Program-made: the position numbers and the translations under genes
NCBI GenBank assembly: GCA_020847855.1
Contig: JADLBH010000011.1
Coordinates: 1-64,000 of the forward strand
Reading direction: 5' to 3'
DNA: 64,000 nt
Source: Fimbriimonadaceae bacterium
GTDB lineage: Bacteria > Armatimonadota > Fimbriimonadia > Fimbriimonadales > Fimbriimonadaceae
The notes under the pieces: model-generated
The model's database searches: none
Told to the model about the DNA's origin: nothing
What the model saw: the letters and a program-made list of their open reading frames with translations, nothing else
Part shown: positions 1 to 8,685 of the stretch, piece by piece
Position numbering within the stretch: position 1 is the first letter of the stretch
Layout: every line of letters begins with the position of its first letter

Positions 1-1034
1 ACGATGAACTTGCAGTGGCGGAGGTAGTTGTCGTCGTCGGCCGAGAGGCTGGCGACGTCGCCCGCGTCCAGACGGCCAAGGACCGTCGTGAAGGAGCTCG
101 GGACCACGACCTCGGGCGCACTGCCCGGGACGAGGAGAGCGAAGGCGGTGCCGAGAATCTCGTCAGGCGCGATCGCAGGGCAGGTGCCGGGAGCGTTGTA
201 GTCGTAGTACTCTGCAGGGTTCGCGAACGAGCCGTCCTTCGGAGCGTCGTCGTCCCATTGGAACTGTCCGCGCAGGTAAGACGGGTTGCCGATCTTGGTG
301 AACCAGAGCATGGGCTGGCCCGCGGAACCGAGGGTGGCCTGGCCGGTGCCCGAGTCGTAGGCGCTCGCGAAGATGGTGATGTTGCCACCATTCTCGTCGG
401 CCGGGAGCTCGTGGCGCAGGGTGCCGGTGCTCAGGTCAATATCCGAGTAGTAGTACCCGCCTGCAGGCACGGAACCGAAGTCGTAGACCACGCCATCGAA
501 CGAGTTGACCTGCAAGGGGTCGTTCGGGTCGCCGGTAAGGTCCACGAAGTCCTCGGTCGTGAAGAACAGAAGGAACAACTGCTCGGTGACGGCCATGAAC
601 CAGGTCGGGACATAGCGGTCGGCCATGGCACCGCCGGTGCCGGCAGCGCACTTCATGTCGTCATAGGTGTACGCGTTCACCGCAGTCGGGCCGAAGTAGT
701 ACCGAGATCCACCAAGGGCGCAGTTGCCGGTATAGGCCGGGTTCTCGTCGGGGACGATCGCGCCGGTTCCGTCGAAGATGAACTCGAGGTGGTCAACGCC
801 CACCGTGGTAGAAAGGGCCGGCTTGACCGGGTTGTCCTTGTACTCCATCCACGGAGTGGTCATGCGGTAGCGGACTTGGCCGTTCTCGATCACTCGCTTG
901 ATACCAGCGATTCGCTTGGGAGCGACCTTGGTGCCCTGCGGGGCGAGATACGGCGTGCGCTGCGCAAGCGAGACCGACGCCATGCTGGCGGCGGCGATCG
1001 TGGCAGCGATTGTGAGGATTCTCCTGTCAATCAT
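1..1034 (-). CDS. Secreted protein with a conserved C-terminal surface domain, 3' end cut by the window
   Basis: An open frame runs from ATG at 1034 to the window edge without a stop, so the protein is truncated at its C-terminus (at least 344 residues). It starts with a clear signal peptide, MIDRRILTIAATIAAASMAS, with cleavage likely after SLAQ near residue 25. The middle is a Gly/Tyr/Asp-rich beta-type region with no catalytic motif I recognise. The last visible segment (PSSFTTVLGRLDAG..ASLSADDDNYL..KFIV) resembles a segment of the FG-GAP protein at 62708-64000 (PSAFSFLRGAQAGG..ASLQASDDDRL..QFVI). Both therefore probably share an extracellular domain. Function unknown. Confidence 0.75.
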   Translation of the reverse strand, partial: MIDRRILTIAATIAAASMASVSLAQRTPYLAPQGTKVAPKRIAGIKRVIENGQVRYRMTTPWMEYKDNPVKPALSTTVGVDHLEFIFDGTGAIVPDENPAYTGNCALGGSRYYFGPTAVNAYTYDDMKCAAGTGGAMADRYVPTWFMAVTEQLFLLFFTTEDFVDLTGDPNDPLQVNSFDGVVYDFGSVPAGGYYYSDIDLSTGTLRHELPADENGGNITIFASAYDSGTGQATLGSAGQPMLWFTKIGNPSYLRGQFQWDDDAPKDGSFANPAEYYDYNAPGTCPAIAPDEILGTAFALLVPGSAPEVVVPSSFTTVLGRLDAGDVASLSADDDNYLRHCKFI

Positions 1035-1065
1035 TTGTATCGCCTCTGGCTTGAAGCCAGAACCG

Positions 1066-1093
1066 AGTATACACACTCGGCGCGAAGAAACAA
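1066..1093 (-). promoter_or_regulatory. Possible promoter of the secreted-protein gene
   Basis: On the minus strand a TATACT box (1071-1066) lies about 30 bases before the ATG at 1034. A weak TTGTTT box (1093-1088) sits 16 bases further upstream. The same TATACT box recurs before the pseudopilin at 12835 and the ABC operon at 16517, which supports its use as a -10 element. The -35 match is poor. Confidence 0.4.
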
Positions 1094-1139
1094 GGGGCGA
1101 GGCCACAAGTTCCACAGGTAGATTTACGGGTTTCGCGCC

Positions 1140-2330
1140 TCACTCTCCCCGCAGGGCGACGACCGGCTCGAGCCGCGCAGCCCGAAGGGCGGGAAGAGCC
1201 CCGAAAAGGCACCCTACACCCACCCCGACCCCCAGTGAGCCGAGCACGACTCCGATCGTCACGAGCGGTCTGATGGCGGTCATCGAAGCAAGGATGCCGC
1301 ACGCCACGAGGCTGAGCAAGACCCCTGCAACAACCCCCGTGAGTCCGGTGATCGCCGACTCCACCAAGAACTGTGCGAAAACGTCCGAAGACCGCGCCCC
1401 GAGGGCCTTGCGAACACCGATCTCACGCTTCCGCTCGTTCACGGCCAGGCTCATGATCGCAAGGATCCCCAATCCCCCGACGAACAGGGCGATGCTGGTA
1501 AGGCCGACGACCAGCGACGAAAGGAGTGCGAACACCCGAAAGACGAGGCCAAGAAGGTCTTCTTGGGTAAGGACGCTGAACTGTTGGGCGTCCAGTCTGC
1601 TTGCGAGCGTACGTTCCAATCGTCCGACCAGCGCCTTCGGGTCGGTGGCAGGTTCGGTCCAGACCATGAAACGGTCTATCTGTGCGTTCGGGTTGGTTTT
1701 GCGGAAGGTCGAATAGGGGACATATGCGACGTTCTGCAGGCTCTGCGAGGCGAGGATGCCCCCGCTCGCCTTCGTTTGGGCCGCGATCCCGGTCACGGTG
1801 TACTCCCCGCCGTTGATCGTGACCTTCCGCCCGGTCGCCTCCTGCCCATGGAAGAGCATATCGGCCGCGACCGATCCGAGGATCAAGGACGGCTTCCCCT
1901 CGTCCTCGGGCCCTAAGCCGCGGCCCTGCTCGATCACGACCCTGTGCATCGCGAACCATTCCGGGCTTGCCGCGACGAGGAGGGGATAGGTGCTCAGGCC
2001 TTCGGCCTCGATCCCGCCTCCCACAAAGCTGAGTTTGGCGACGGATCTCACCCCCGGCACCGAGGCGAGTGCGGCTTGGTCGGTGTCCCGGAACGCGCTC
2101 TGCCCCACGAGGTTGGGGTTGAAGCCTGCCATGGGGTCCACCCGGCCCGGCACGATCACCACGACATTGGCCCCGAGGTCTTCGACCTGGCTCCGAACGT
2201 CCTGCTGGACTCCCAGCCCGATGCTGACGAGCAGCATCATTGCCACAGTCCCTACCATGACGCCCAAGGCGCAGAGGAGGGTGCGAGCCGGGCTCTCGAC
2301 CAAGCTCCTCCATGCGATCGTCCAACACAT
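1140..2330 (-). CDS. MacB/FtsX-type ABC transporter permease
   Basis: The 396-residue protein has the MacB-family layout. There is an N-terminal membrane segment (about residues 18-40, preceded by WRSLVESPARTLLCALGV), then a long extracytoplasmic domain of roughly 200 residues with the family phrase LGANVVVIVPG. Three more membrane segments lie in the C-terminal FtsX domain, which contains the typical NERKREIGVRKALGA stretch. Such permeases work with a MacB/LolD ATPase in lipoprotein or macrolide export or in mechanotransmission. No ATPase lies next to it: the neighbour at 2447 is divergent and the upstream side is another secreted protein. It is therefore an orphan permease here. Family certain, substrate unknown. 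Confidence 0.88.
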   Translation of the reverse strand: MCWTIAWRSLVESPARTLLCALGVMVGTVAMMLLVSIGLGVQQDVRSQVEDLGANVVVIVPGRVDPMAGFNPNLVGQSAFRDTDQAALASVPGVRSVAKLSFVGGGIEAEGLSTYPLLVAASPEWFAMHRVVIEQGRGLGPEDEGKPSLILGSVAADMLFHGQEATGRKVTINGGEYTVTGIAAQTKASGGILASQSLQNVAYVPYSTFRKTNPNAQIDRFMVWTEPATDPKALVGRLERTLASRLDAQQFSVLTQEDLLGLVFRVFALLSSLVVGLTSIALFVGGLGILAIMSLAVNERKREIGVRKALGARSSDVFAQFLVESAITGLTGVVAGVLLSLVACGILASMTAIRPLVTIGVVLGSLGVGVGVGCLFGALPALRAARLEPVVALRGE

Positions 2331-2446
2331 TCGAAGGTTTTGTACGTACCTGGGTGAGGGCCCGTCGCCCGTAGCCGCGGTGTGGGCCCAGTAATCCTAC
2401 TGTTGATAGTCGGGCGCTCCAAGCCGACTCCTATCTTGGGAGAACG

Positions 2447-3163
2447 ATGTCGAGACTAGGATTCGGTTTGTTGTGCGCCTTGCTGGCGGCGCAGGGTTCG
2501 GCGGTCGGCTGGAGGGGTCGCCCGGTGCCTTGGATCGGTACCAGGGTCATGGCCGTGGGTGACTCGATCACATCGGGCGAAGGGTCGCCGGGCGGGTTTC
2601 GACGTCCTTTGCAGGATCGCCTCCGATATTACGGCGTGAACCTTGACTTTGTTGGCCCGAGTCGCGAGAACTCGGCGGGCATGCGGGATCGGGAGCACGC
2701 GGGCTTTGGAGGTTGGCGGACTCGGGACGTGATCTACGGCCGTCCGGGCGTCCGCTCCGCCGGTCGCTTGAGCGATTGGCTTCGTGCCTATCAGCCCTCG
2801 GTGCTCCTCGTGACCCTAGGCACCAACGACCCCTGGGGATTGTCCTACGATCAGACGGTACGCCAGTACGACGATCTGGTCGGGATTGCGTTTCGGGTTC
2901 GCCCGAGCATCATGATCGTGCTCTCCAGCGTTCCGGGCTCGCGCCGGGATGCGAACAAGGCCGCGGTCGAGGACAAGATCCAGCGCGCGGTGGCCGAGGT
3001 CACCTCGCGGTGGCGCGCAAGGGGCTATCCGGTGGAGATGGCGGATCCCTTCGCGCGGTGGGACTCGAGCCGGTACCTTGCGGACCGATACCACCCGAAC
3101 GCCCTCGGATACCGGGTGATGGCCGACGAGTTCTTGCGGGCGATGCAGCGGCTCCGCAGGTAA
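2447..3163 (+). CDS. Secreted SGNH/GDSL hydrolase
   Basis: The 238-residue protein begins with a signal peptide (MSRLGFGLLCALLAAQGSAV). It shows the SGNH blocks in order: GDSIT (nucleophile Ser40), Gly in FGGW (88-89), GTND (Asn127) and DRYHPN (Asp213 and His216). This is a complete catalytic set for an esterase, lipase or acetylhydrolase acting on envelope or extracellular esters. The start is supported by GGGAG five bases before ATG. It is divergent from the permease and convergent with the helicase, so it is probably a single-gene transcript. The substrate cannot be read from the sequence. Confidence 0.88.
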   Translation: MSRLGFGLLCALLAAQGSAVGWRGRPVPWIGTRVMAVGDSITSGEGSPGGFRRPLQDRLRYYGVNLDFVGPSRENSAGMRDREHAGFGGWRTRDVIYGRPGVRSAGRLSDWLRAYQPSVLLVTLGTNDPWGLSYDQTVRQYDDLVGIAFRVRPSIMIVLSSVPGSRRDANKAAVEDKIQRAVAEVTSRWRARGYPVEMADPFARWDSSRYLADRYHPNALGYRVMADEFLRAMQRLRR

Positions 3164-3182
3164 CTAAGGTTGCGGCCGCTCG

Positions 3183-4541
3183 CTAGGTTCGGATGAGGCA
3201 CTCGTAGAACCGAGCCACGCTTTCATTCACGACAAGGTCTTCCGCGGTGAGGGGATTCACTAGCGTTAGGCCCTCAACATCGCGGCAGCGGGACAAGGCA
3301 ACGTAGGCTTGCCCGTGAGCAAAGGCACCCACATCCAGATCCACTCTGGCTTTGTCTAAGGTCTGACCCTGTGACTTATGCACAGTCATCGCCCATGCCA
3401 GCCGAATGGGAACCTGGGTGAAAGTACCGACCAGTTCGCGCTCGATCCTCTTCACTTCCGAGTTCCAACGGTATCGGATCTTCTCCCACGTGGTGGGAGG
3501 CACGATGTGGTTCCCGCCGTGGATAGCGACTTCCACCCCGTCCGGGTAGCAATCCACGACCTTGCCCAACGTGCCGTTTCGCCAATGCGGGCCGTTCGTT
3601 GCTAGCATGACTTGTGCACCAGGCTTGAGTTCGAGATGGAGGTCCACCGGCAAAGCGTCGCCAAAGTCGCCTGAGAAGACGCCGCGATACTCAAGGGCTG
3701 CGCCAGGAAGTTTCCTGAGGGCGGCAGAGTTTATCGCGTTCGCGTGCCGGTTCGTCGAGGTCAAGGTCACCGTATCTTGATCAGGGCTGGGCAAACCCAC
3801 TCTAGAATTGAAAAAATCGAGGCAGTCGCGATGTCCGATCCTCAGCATATCGAGCGCCCATAGAAACTCAGGGTCGCTCTGCCTATGAACCTCTTCGAGC
3901 AGGAACGTGTGCTTCGTTGACTCGCGGAAAGCGTGAGCATCGAAGAAGAATGGGCTGGCGTAGCGCTCTCGGAGCATCTCCGCGCTCCCTCCCGACTCAA
4001 CAACGGGCTCGAGCTGCCAAGGATCGCCGAAGAGGACCACGGTCTTTCCGGCGAACGGGGCCTCCCGCTCGCAGTTTTTGCGAAGTGACCAATCAATTGC
4101 GTCCAAGGTGTCGGCCCTCACCATGGACACTTCGTCAATGACCAGAGCGCGAAGGTTCCGAAGCAGCCTCGCCTTTGGGTGCCCTCGGGGGTATACGCGG
4201 ATCTGTTCGTCTCCTTCCGATATCGGCCCTAGCGGAAGACCGAAGAAGCTGTGAATGGTTTGGCCGCCTACCTGCAAGGCAGCAAGGCCAGTCGGGGCGA
4301 CGACGGCACACTGACCGTTCCACTTCTGTGCCAGCTGCTGAAGGATCGTGGACTTGCCTGTCCCCGCGCGACCCGTGACGAAGAAGAGGCGAGCGGAGTC
4401 CAAGGCTAGCTCGGTCAGAACGCCTTGCTGCTCACCAGTGAGTTGGATGGGAGTTTCCGAGGTCTTCTCGGAAGCTCGGACGAAACTCTTCAACCCGATG
4501 AACCCTCGTTCGCGACACCTCGTTTTGTCTGGCACAGACAA
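3183..4541 (-). CDS. Pif1/RecD-like superfamily 1 DNA helicase
   Basis: The protein (up to 452 residues) has Walker [10 protein letters not shown] (57-65), [20 protein letters not shown] (Pif1-type motif Ia region), Walker [10 protein letters not shown], and a C-terminal [13 protein letters not shown] with ALSRCR. This is the usual order for Pif1/RecD-like 5'-3' helicases of phages and bacteria. The long frame opens at a TTG (4541) without a Shine-Dalgarno. A TTG at 4493, preceded by GAGGG, is an alternative start. The gene begins about 10 bases after the 3' CCA of the tRNA-Arg gene on the same strand. It reads as less GC-biased than the nuo genes, so acquisition at the tRNA is possible but unproven. 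Confidence 0.88.
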   Translation of the reverse strand: MSVPDKTRCRERGFIGLKSFVRASEKTSETPIQLTGEQQGVLTELALDSARLFFVTGRAGTGKSTILQQLAQKWNGQCAVVAPTGLAALQVGGQTIHSFFGLPLGPISEGDEQIRVYPRGHPKARLLRNLRALVIDEVSMVRADTLDAIDWSLRKNCEREAPFAGKTVVLFGDPWQLEPVVESGGSAEMLRERYASPFFFDAHAFRESTKHTFLLEEVHRQSDPEFLWALDMLRIGHRDCLDFFNSRVGLPSPDQDTVTLTSTNRHANAINSAALRKLPGAALEYRGVFSGDFGDALPVDLHLELKPGAQVMLATNGPHWRNGTLGKVVDCYPDGVEVAIHGGNHIVPPTTWEKIRYRWNSEVKRIERELVGTFTQVPIRLAWAMTVHKSQGQTLDKARVDLDVGAFAHGQAYVALSRCRDVEGLTLVNPLTAEDLVVNESVARFYECLIRT

Positions 4542-4550
4542 GGAGAGGTT

Positions 4551-4626
4551 TGGCCCGGACGAGAGGATTCGAACCTCCGACTTCCTCCTCCGGAGGGAGG
4601 CGCTCTATCCACTGAGCTACGTCCGG
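4551..4626 (-). tRNA. tRNA-Arg (anticodon CCG)
   Basis: The minus strand folds as a complete tRNA. Acceptor arms CCGGACG (from 4626) and CGTCCGG (4561-4555) pair fully. The D-arm is GCTCAGTGGATAGAGC, the anticodon stem is CCTCC/GGAGG with loop CTCCGGA, and the T-arm is GGAGG-TTCGAAT-CCTCT. The anticodon is CCG, reading the CGG arginine codon. Discriminator G is followed by an encoded CCA (4553-4551). It lies between signal peptidase I and the helicase on the same strand and may be processed from a shared transcript. Confidence 0.97.
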
Positions 4627-4639
4627 GATCGGTTCGAGT

Positions 4640-5092
4640 CTACCTAGGCGAGGCTAGCTCGCTTCGGGAGCTATAGACGACGACGAAGTCAATCGCACTC
4701 ACTTCAATCGGCCCGAAGTGCCGAGAATCGAAAGACTCTGTGGGATTGTCGCCCTGTACGAAGACTTGATCCATGGGCATGTAGAGCGCAGTACCCGACG
4801 CATCGTGCCGGTACGTCCTTCCTCCGGTCGCGACGACACGCTTGACGACCTCTTCCTCCATCAGCGGGAACACGACGATGTCTCCCACCTTCGGCGCGCT
4901 CTCCGGCCGCTTGGCCACGACCACATCGAGATTTGCGAGCGTGGGCTCCATAGATCTGCCTTTCACGACAAGGAGTCGGTACGGCTGGAGGACTGCAGCC
5001 AGGCAAATGGGTCCAGCAAGTGCCCAGGCAACGACTCTCGACCACGGGGCCGAGCTGTTGGTTCGCGCTTGGAGATGATGAACCTGAGCCAC
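4640..5092 (-). CDS. lepB: Signal peptidase I (S26 family)
   Basis: This short, 150-residue type I signal peptidase cleaves signal peptides from exported proteins at the outer face of the inner membrane. One N-terminal membrane segment (about 19-38) is followed by box B GRSMEP with catalytic Ser47, box D VVKRVVA with general base Lys84, and box E GDNPTESFDSRHFG (about 114-127). It is shorter than the E. coli enzyme and closer to the Gram-positive size. It stops 14 bases before the tRNA-Arg gene. The many signal-peptide proteins in this window are plausible substrates. Confidence 0.93.
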   Translation of the reverse strand: MAQVHHLQARTNSSAPWSRVVAWALAGPICLAAVLQPYRLLVVKGRSMEPTLANLDVVVAKRPESAPKVGDIVVFPLMEEEVVKRVVATGGRTYRHDASGTALYMPMDQVFVQGDNPTESFDSRHFGPIEVSAIDFVVVYSSRSELASPR

Positions 5093-5133
5093 GCTCTACC
5101 AGCTAGAACGGTTCACGCGGGCGGATCGTTCGC

Positions 5134-6471
5134 TCAAGCGTCCACGAGGGTCGCCCAGCCTGGGACCAGTGCCCTTGCCTCGGGGGTCTGTACCATGCTC
5201 CGCCCGTTCCCGACGTAGTACTCGAACTCTTCGGGGAAGACCTTGAGCGCCCCGGCCACCGGCCAGGCCGCCGCGTCGCCCAGTCCGCAGAATGAGCGGC
5301 CGTCAATCTGCTTCGTCACGTCCATGAGGGTTTCGAGGTCGCCATCCTGACCTTGTCCGCGCACGATCCTCCGGAGGGTCTTCTCCATCCACCTCGTTCC
5401 CTCGCGGCACGGCGTGCACTTGCCGCAAGACTCGTTGGCGTAGAAGAGCGCGGTGCGCCAAATGAAGCTGACGATGCAGGTGTGCTCGTTCAAGACGATG
5501 CACCCGCCCGAGCCGACCATGCTGCCGACTTCCGACATCTCCTCATAGCCTAGGATCGCCCTGCCGCAAGCCTCCGCATTGATGATCGGGACGCTGCTCC
5601 CGCCAGGCACGCACGCCTTGAGCGCACCACCGCGAACCCCGCCCGCGAGCTCGATGAGTTCCATGAGTGGCGTTCCAAACTCGATCTCATAGTTTCCTGG
5701 CCGATGGACGTGTCCGCTCACGGAGAAGAGCTTCGTACCCCTTGAGTTCTTGGTCGAGGCGCCAAGGGTCGAGTACCACTCGCCGCCTTTCTCAAGGATG
5801 AACGGGGCCGCGGCGTAGGTCTCCACGTTGTTGATGAGGGTCGGTGAGTCCCACAATCCCGCGACGGTAGGCAGGGGAGCGTTCGGGAACTTGAGCCGTG
5901 GCATCCCTCGTTCTCCCATCAGTGAGGACATCAAGGCGCTCTCCTCCCCGCACTCATAGGAGCCCGCCCCCATGTGGACGTCAAGGTCGAAATCCATGCC
6001 GGAGCCTTGAATGTTTTTCCCAAGATAGCCCTTGGCATAGGCTTCGTCAATCGCATTGCGGACCGCCCTTGCGGCATCCACGAACTCGCCTCGTATATAA
6101 ATAAACCCTTGGTCGCCGTCCGTGGCCTTCGCGGCGATCGTCATTCCCTCGATCACTTGGAACGGGCACCGCTCCATGAGTTCCTTGTCTTTGAAGGTCC
6201 CTGGTTCGCCTTCGTCCGCGTTGCAGACGACGTAGTGCCGCTTGGTCTTCTCCTTCTCGATGCCGTTCCACTTGATCCACGTAGGGAAGCCCGCCCCGCC
6301 CCGCCCTCGGAGCCCGCTGGCCTTGACCTCGTCAATCACGGCTTGCCGCTCGATGGAGAGGGCCCGCCTAAGCCCGCCATATCCGCCTCGGGCGAGATAG
6401 CCTTCGAGGGTGGGGTAAGCGGGGTCTTCCGCGTGTTCGAGCAGCAGTTTTCGTTCGCCCATGACTTGCAC
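5134..6471 (-). CDS. nuoF: NADH-quinone oxidoreductase subunit F
   Basis: This 445-residue NuoF is the peripheral-arm subunit of complex I that binds NADH and FMN and carries cluster N3. The glycine-rich GLRGRGGAGFPTWIKW (53-68) and VCNADEGEPGTFKD form the FMN/NADH site. YECGEESALM follows, and the N3 cluster ligands lie in ESCGKCTPCREG and in SFCGLGDAAAWP. It is full length for the family. It is the last nuo gene of the cluster, and a lipoprotein-pseudopilin pair separates it from nuoE. No nuoG or membrane-arm genes follow; the next gene is lepB. Confidence 0.97.
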   Translation of the reverse strand: MQVMGERKLLLEHAEDPAYPTLEGYLARGGYGGLRRALSIERQAVIDEVKASGLRGRGGAGFPTWIKWNGIEKEKTKRHYVVCNADEGEPGTFKDKELMERCPFQVIEGMTIAAKATDGDQGFIYIRGEFVDAARAVRNAIDEAYAKGYLGKNIQGSGMDFDLDVHMGAGSYECGEESALMSSLMGERGMPRLKFPNAPLPTVAGLWDSPTLINNVETYAAAPFILEKGGEWYSTLGASTKNSRGTKLFSVSGHVHRPGNYEIEFGTPLMELIELAGGVRGGALKACVPGGSSVPIINAEACGRAILGYEEMSEVGSMVGSGGCIVLNEHTCIVSFIWRTALFYANESCGKCTPCREGTRWMEKTLRRIVRGQGQDGDLETLMDVTKQIDGRSFCGLGDAAAWPVAGALKVFPEEFEYYVGNGRSMVQTPEARALVPGWATLVDA

Positions 6472-6566
6472 GGATTCTACTGGTTCTGGGGCGCCCTCGA
6501 CACAAGTAGAGGGCCGTGACTCGTGCTGAGCCCCGGCCCGTCAAAGGATCGTTGTAGCTTTCTGGG

Positions 6567-6758
6567 CTACTTGTCTATCGTGAAGTCCGGCACCATCCCG
6601 CCCTGTTTGCCCTCTTCCTTGACGCTGGTCGAGGAGGCGGCCTTGGGCGGTGTCTGTGCAGTCGGGGCCTTCTCGGCCTCGCCACACCCGGCAAGCGTGC
6701 CGAGTGCGACGATTCCGATGCTAGCGATGACGAGAGTCTTGGTCTTGAGCGTGCCCAT
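6567..6758 (-). CDS. Small lipoprotein paired with a pseudopilin gene
   Basis: This 63-residue lipoprotein has MGTLKTKTLVIASIGIVALG followed by the lipobox LAGC, so acylation would fall on the Cys near residue 19. The mature part is only about 45 residues and is rich in Lys, Pro, Ala and Ser. I chose ATG 6758 because it lies 2 bases after the stop of the upstream pseudopilin and gives the signal the right length; an in-frame upstream start would run into the pilin gene. The same pilin-then-lipoprotein pairing recurs at 8483-9555. Function unknown. Confidence 0.7.
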   Translation of the reverse strand: MGTLKTKTLVIASIGIVALGTLAGCGEAEKAPTAQTPPKAASSTSVKEEGKQGGMVPDFTIDK

Positions 6759-6760
6759 CC

Positions 6761-7666
6761 CTATGGGAAGTAGACGTCGTCCAGGTTCCAAATGTAGCGA
6801 TCCTTGTCCACGATCTGCGCACCTTCGTTCGCATTGTTGAAAGCGGCGGTGCCGAAGTCCGTTCCGGCGGCGAGTGCGCCCGCCTTCAGATACTTCGCGT
6901 GTCCATCGAGGAACGTGGTGTTGCTACCCTCGGCCGAGTCCGTGTAGGTCTGGGCCGTGTAGAACTTCTCGCCGTAGGGTGCGCCACCGATGCCGGTGTT
7001 GGCGCCCGACCAGTTGCCGGATCCCGTGTTGCCGTCCCAGACGATGCAATAGACCGGGTGGGGGGCGATGATCGGCCACATGCCAGGAGCATTCGCCATG
7101 AAGTAGCCTTGGATCTTGCTCTGGGTGAACAGCTTGGACTGCGTCCACTGGACGGTGCCGGCGCTGTCGCTAGCCTGGGTGAAGGACCGGCCTTCCGCCG
7201 AGACACAGAGGGGCCACGGGCTTAGCCAGAGGTAGTTGTAACCGTACATCGGGAACCGGTTCTGGTTCCGCGGGAACGCGCAGACCGGGGAGCCGCTGGG
7301 TGGGTTGGTGACCGCTTCGCAGTTGAAGAAGCCGAAGGAATCGCCGCGAACCGGGTCCGCGAACATCGCGTTCGACTTAAGATACGGCTTCATGATCTCG
7401 ACCCAGGACTTGGCGCGGTTCGGCCCGTTGCCGTTGGCTGCGCCGAGGTCGGCCCAGGCTCCACTGAGGAAGACCGGCATCATGTCGTCCACGTCCGCCC
7501 CATAGATCTGGGAGGCCGTGGCCATCTGCTTGGCGTTGTTCAACGATGAGGTTCGCTTCGCCGAAAGCTTGGCTTGGGCGAAGACGGGGAAGAGGATGGC
7601 CGCGAGGATCGCGATGATCGCGATCACGACCAACAGTTCGATGAGTGTGAATGCAGTGCGTTTCAT
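6761..7666 (-). CDS. Type II/IV pseudopilin-like protein
   Basis: This 301-residue protein has the prepilin leader and helix [20 protein letters not shown] followed by [13 protein letters not shown]. That signature is frequent in Armatimonadota and planctomycete prepilin-like proteins. The residue before the cleavage site is Ala rather than Gly; the essential Glu at mature position 5 is present. The body is aromatic- and Gly-rich, and FLDGHAKYL near the end is the DG part of the H-X9-DG C-terminal domain, but the histidine ten residues earlier is missing. It lies between nuoE and a small lipoprotein gene. Its likely place is the inner-membrane-anchored periplasmic or surface pseudopilus, role unknown. 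Confidence 0.88.
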   Translation of the reverse strand: MKRTAFTLIELLVVIAIIAILAAILFPVFAQAKLSAKRTSSLNNAKQMATASQIYGADVDDMMPVFLSGAWADLGAANGNGPNRAKSWVEIMKPYLKSNAMFADPVRGDSFGFFNCEAVTNPPSGSPVCAFPRNQNRFPMYGYNYLWLSPWPLCVSAEGRSFTQASDSAGTVQWTQSKLFTQSKIQGYFMANAPGMWPIIAPHPVYCIVWDGNTGSGNWSGANTGIGGAPYGEKFYTAQTYTDSAEGSNTTFLDGHAKYLKAGALAAGTDFGTAAFNNANEGAQIVDKDRYIWNLDDVYFP

Positions 7667-7695
7667 GGAGAGGTACCCCCGCTGAATTATGAAGC

Positions 7696-7710
7696 ATAGT
7701 CTAGGACTAT
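7696..7710. promoter_or_regulatory. Inverted repeat upstream of the pseudopilin gene
   Basis: ATAGTC-TAG-GACTAT is a perfect 6-bp inverted repeat with a 3-base centre. It lies about 30 bases before the pseudopilin ATG at 7666, between nuoE and the pilin gene. Its size suits an operator for a dimeric repressor. No regulator can be assigned. Confidence 0.3.
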
Positions 7711-7774
7711 AGTTCCACTCGGGCGCGAATACCAGTAAATATACTGGCTCTCAGCAGTGAACTTTACGGGCTGA

Positions 7775-8383
7775 CTATTCCGATTTTGCTCGAATATGAA
7801 CCTGAACGACCGCGTCGGCGAGTTGGACGACGCTCGAGCCGGAATCGTTCTGCAGCTCGTGGACGAGTCGGTCAACGTCCTCGATCGTAACCGGCCCGAT
7901 GTACCGCTCGCCGACCTGCAAGAGCGGTGCCCGGTCGCAGGCGTCCAGGCACTCCACTTCATGGATCGTGATGGCTCCGTCGGGCGTGGTCTCTCCCAGC
8001 TTGATCCCCAGCCGCTCCTCGAGGTGATCCACGATCCGATATGCACCGTTCACATGACAGCTGAGGCACGTGCAGATCTCGATCACGTGTCGGCCTGGCG
8101 CGTGATCTGTGTTGTACATCGAGTAAAACGTGGCCACCCCCTCGACCTCGGCATAGCTTCGTTCGAGGCGGTGGGCGACTTCGGCGATGGCGGCCGGAGG
8201 CAAGCTCCCTTCATACTCTCTTTGCGCGATCCAAAGCGCAGGAAGGATGCAGCTCTTCTTGTCCGGATAATGGCTGGCGAGGCTCGCGAGCTCCTCGACC
8301 GCCCGTTCGCTGAAGCGGAGTTCCAACTCCTCGGGCCGGGGTGCCTTCGGCCTCTCGGCCACGAATCGAACAGGTTCGCTCAC
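7775..8383 (-). CDS. nuoE: NADH-quinone oxidoreductase subunit E
   Basis: NuoE (202 residues) is the thioredoxin-fold [2Fe-2S] subunit that pairs with NuoF in the NADH-oxidising module. The four ligands are visible as CTCLSC (C-x4-C) and ECLDACDRAPLLQV (C-x3-C), followed by the family ending YIGPVTIEDVDRLVHEL. The conserved helical start SCILPALWIAQREYEG is also present. It is somewhat longer than the E. coli subunit at both ends. It is flanked on both sides by pseudopilin/lipoprotein pairs rather than by nuoD and nuoF directly. Confidence 0.96.
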   Translation of the reverse strand: MSEPVRFVAERPKAPRPEELELRFSERAVEELASLASHYPDKKSCILPALWIAQREYEGSLPPAAIAEVAHRLERSYAEVEGVATFYSMYNTDHAPGRHVIEICTCLSCHVNGAYRIVDHLEERLGIKLGETTPDGAITIHEVECLDACDRAPLLQVGERYIGPVTIEDVDRLVHELQNDSGSSVVQLADAVVQVHIRAKSE

Positions 8384-8482
8384 GGGCGCCAGGTTACCCT
8401 TATGCCGAAACGAGGCGAGCCCAGCAGGGAAGTCTCCTACCGGGCTCGACTCGTCGTGCGGGTGTCCCCCGCTCGGAGTGGG

Positions 8483-8683
8483 TTAGCCTCCTCCTCCGCC
8501 CTTCATGCTGCCCATGTCCACAGTGTCCTTGGGCGGCTCGACGGCCTCGAGGTTGCTCGGTGTCTGCTTTTCCATGGTTGCGCGCTCTTTGTCGAGGTCA
8601 GCGTTACTGGTCTCGCCAGAGCCGCAGCCCACGAGCACACAAGCCAGAGCGAGGATACCGAACAGGGGAGCTAGCCTCTTCAT
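8483..8683 (-). CDS. Small lipoprotein, second pilin-linked copy
   Basis: This 66-residue lipoprotein has the signal MKRLAPLFGILALACVLVGC, with lipobox LVGC and acylated Cys near residue 20. The mature part is short, acidic and ends in a glycine run (GSMKGGGGG). ATG 8683 is preceded by GGAG at good spacing, and it begins 2 bases after the pilin stop, exactly as in the 6567-7666 pair. Both mature parts contain a TPSN- or TPPK-like stretch but are otherwise dissimilar. Function unknown. Confidence 0.72.
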   Translation of the reverse strand: MKRLAPLFGILALACVLVGCGSGETSNADLDKERATMEKQTPSNLEAVEPPKDTVDMGSMKGGGGG

Positions 8684-8685
8684 GG

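Noticed and set aside
4551-4570. Attachment-site duplication of the tRNA-Arg 3' end
   Set aside because: I looked for a second copy of the T-arm/acceptor sequence near the helicase and found none, and no integrase is nearby.
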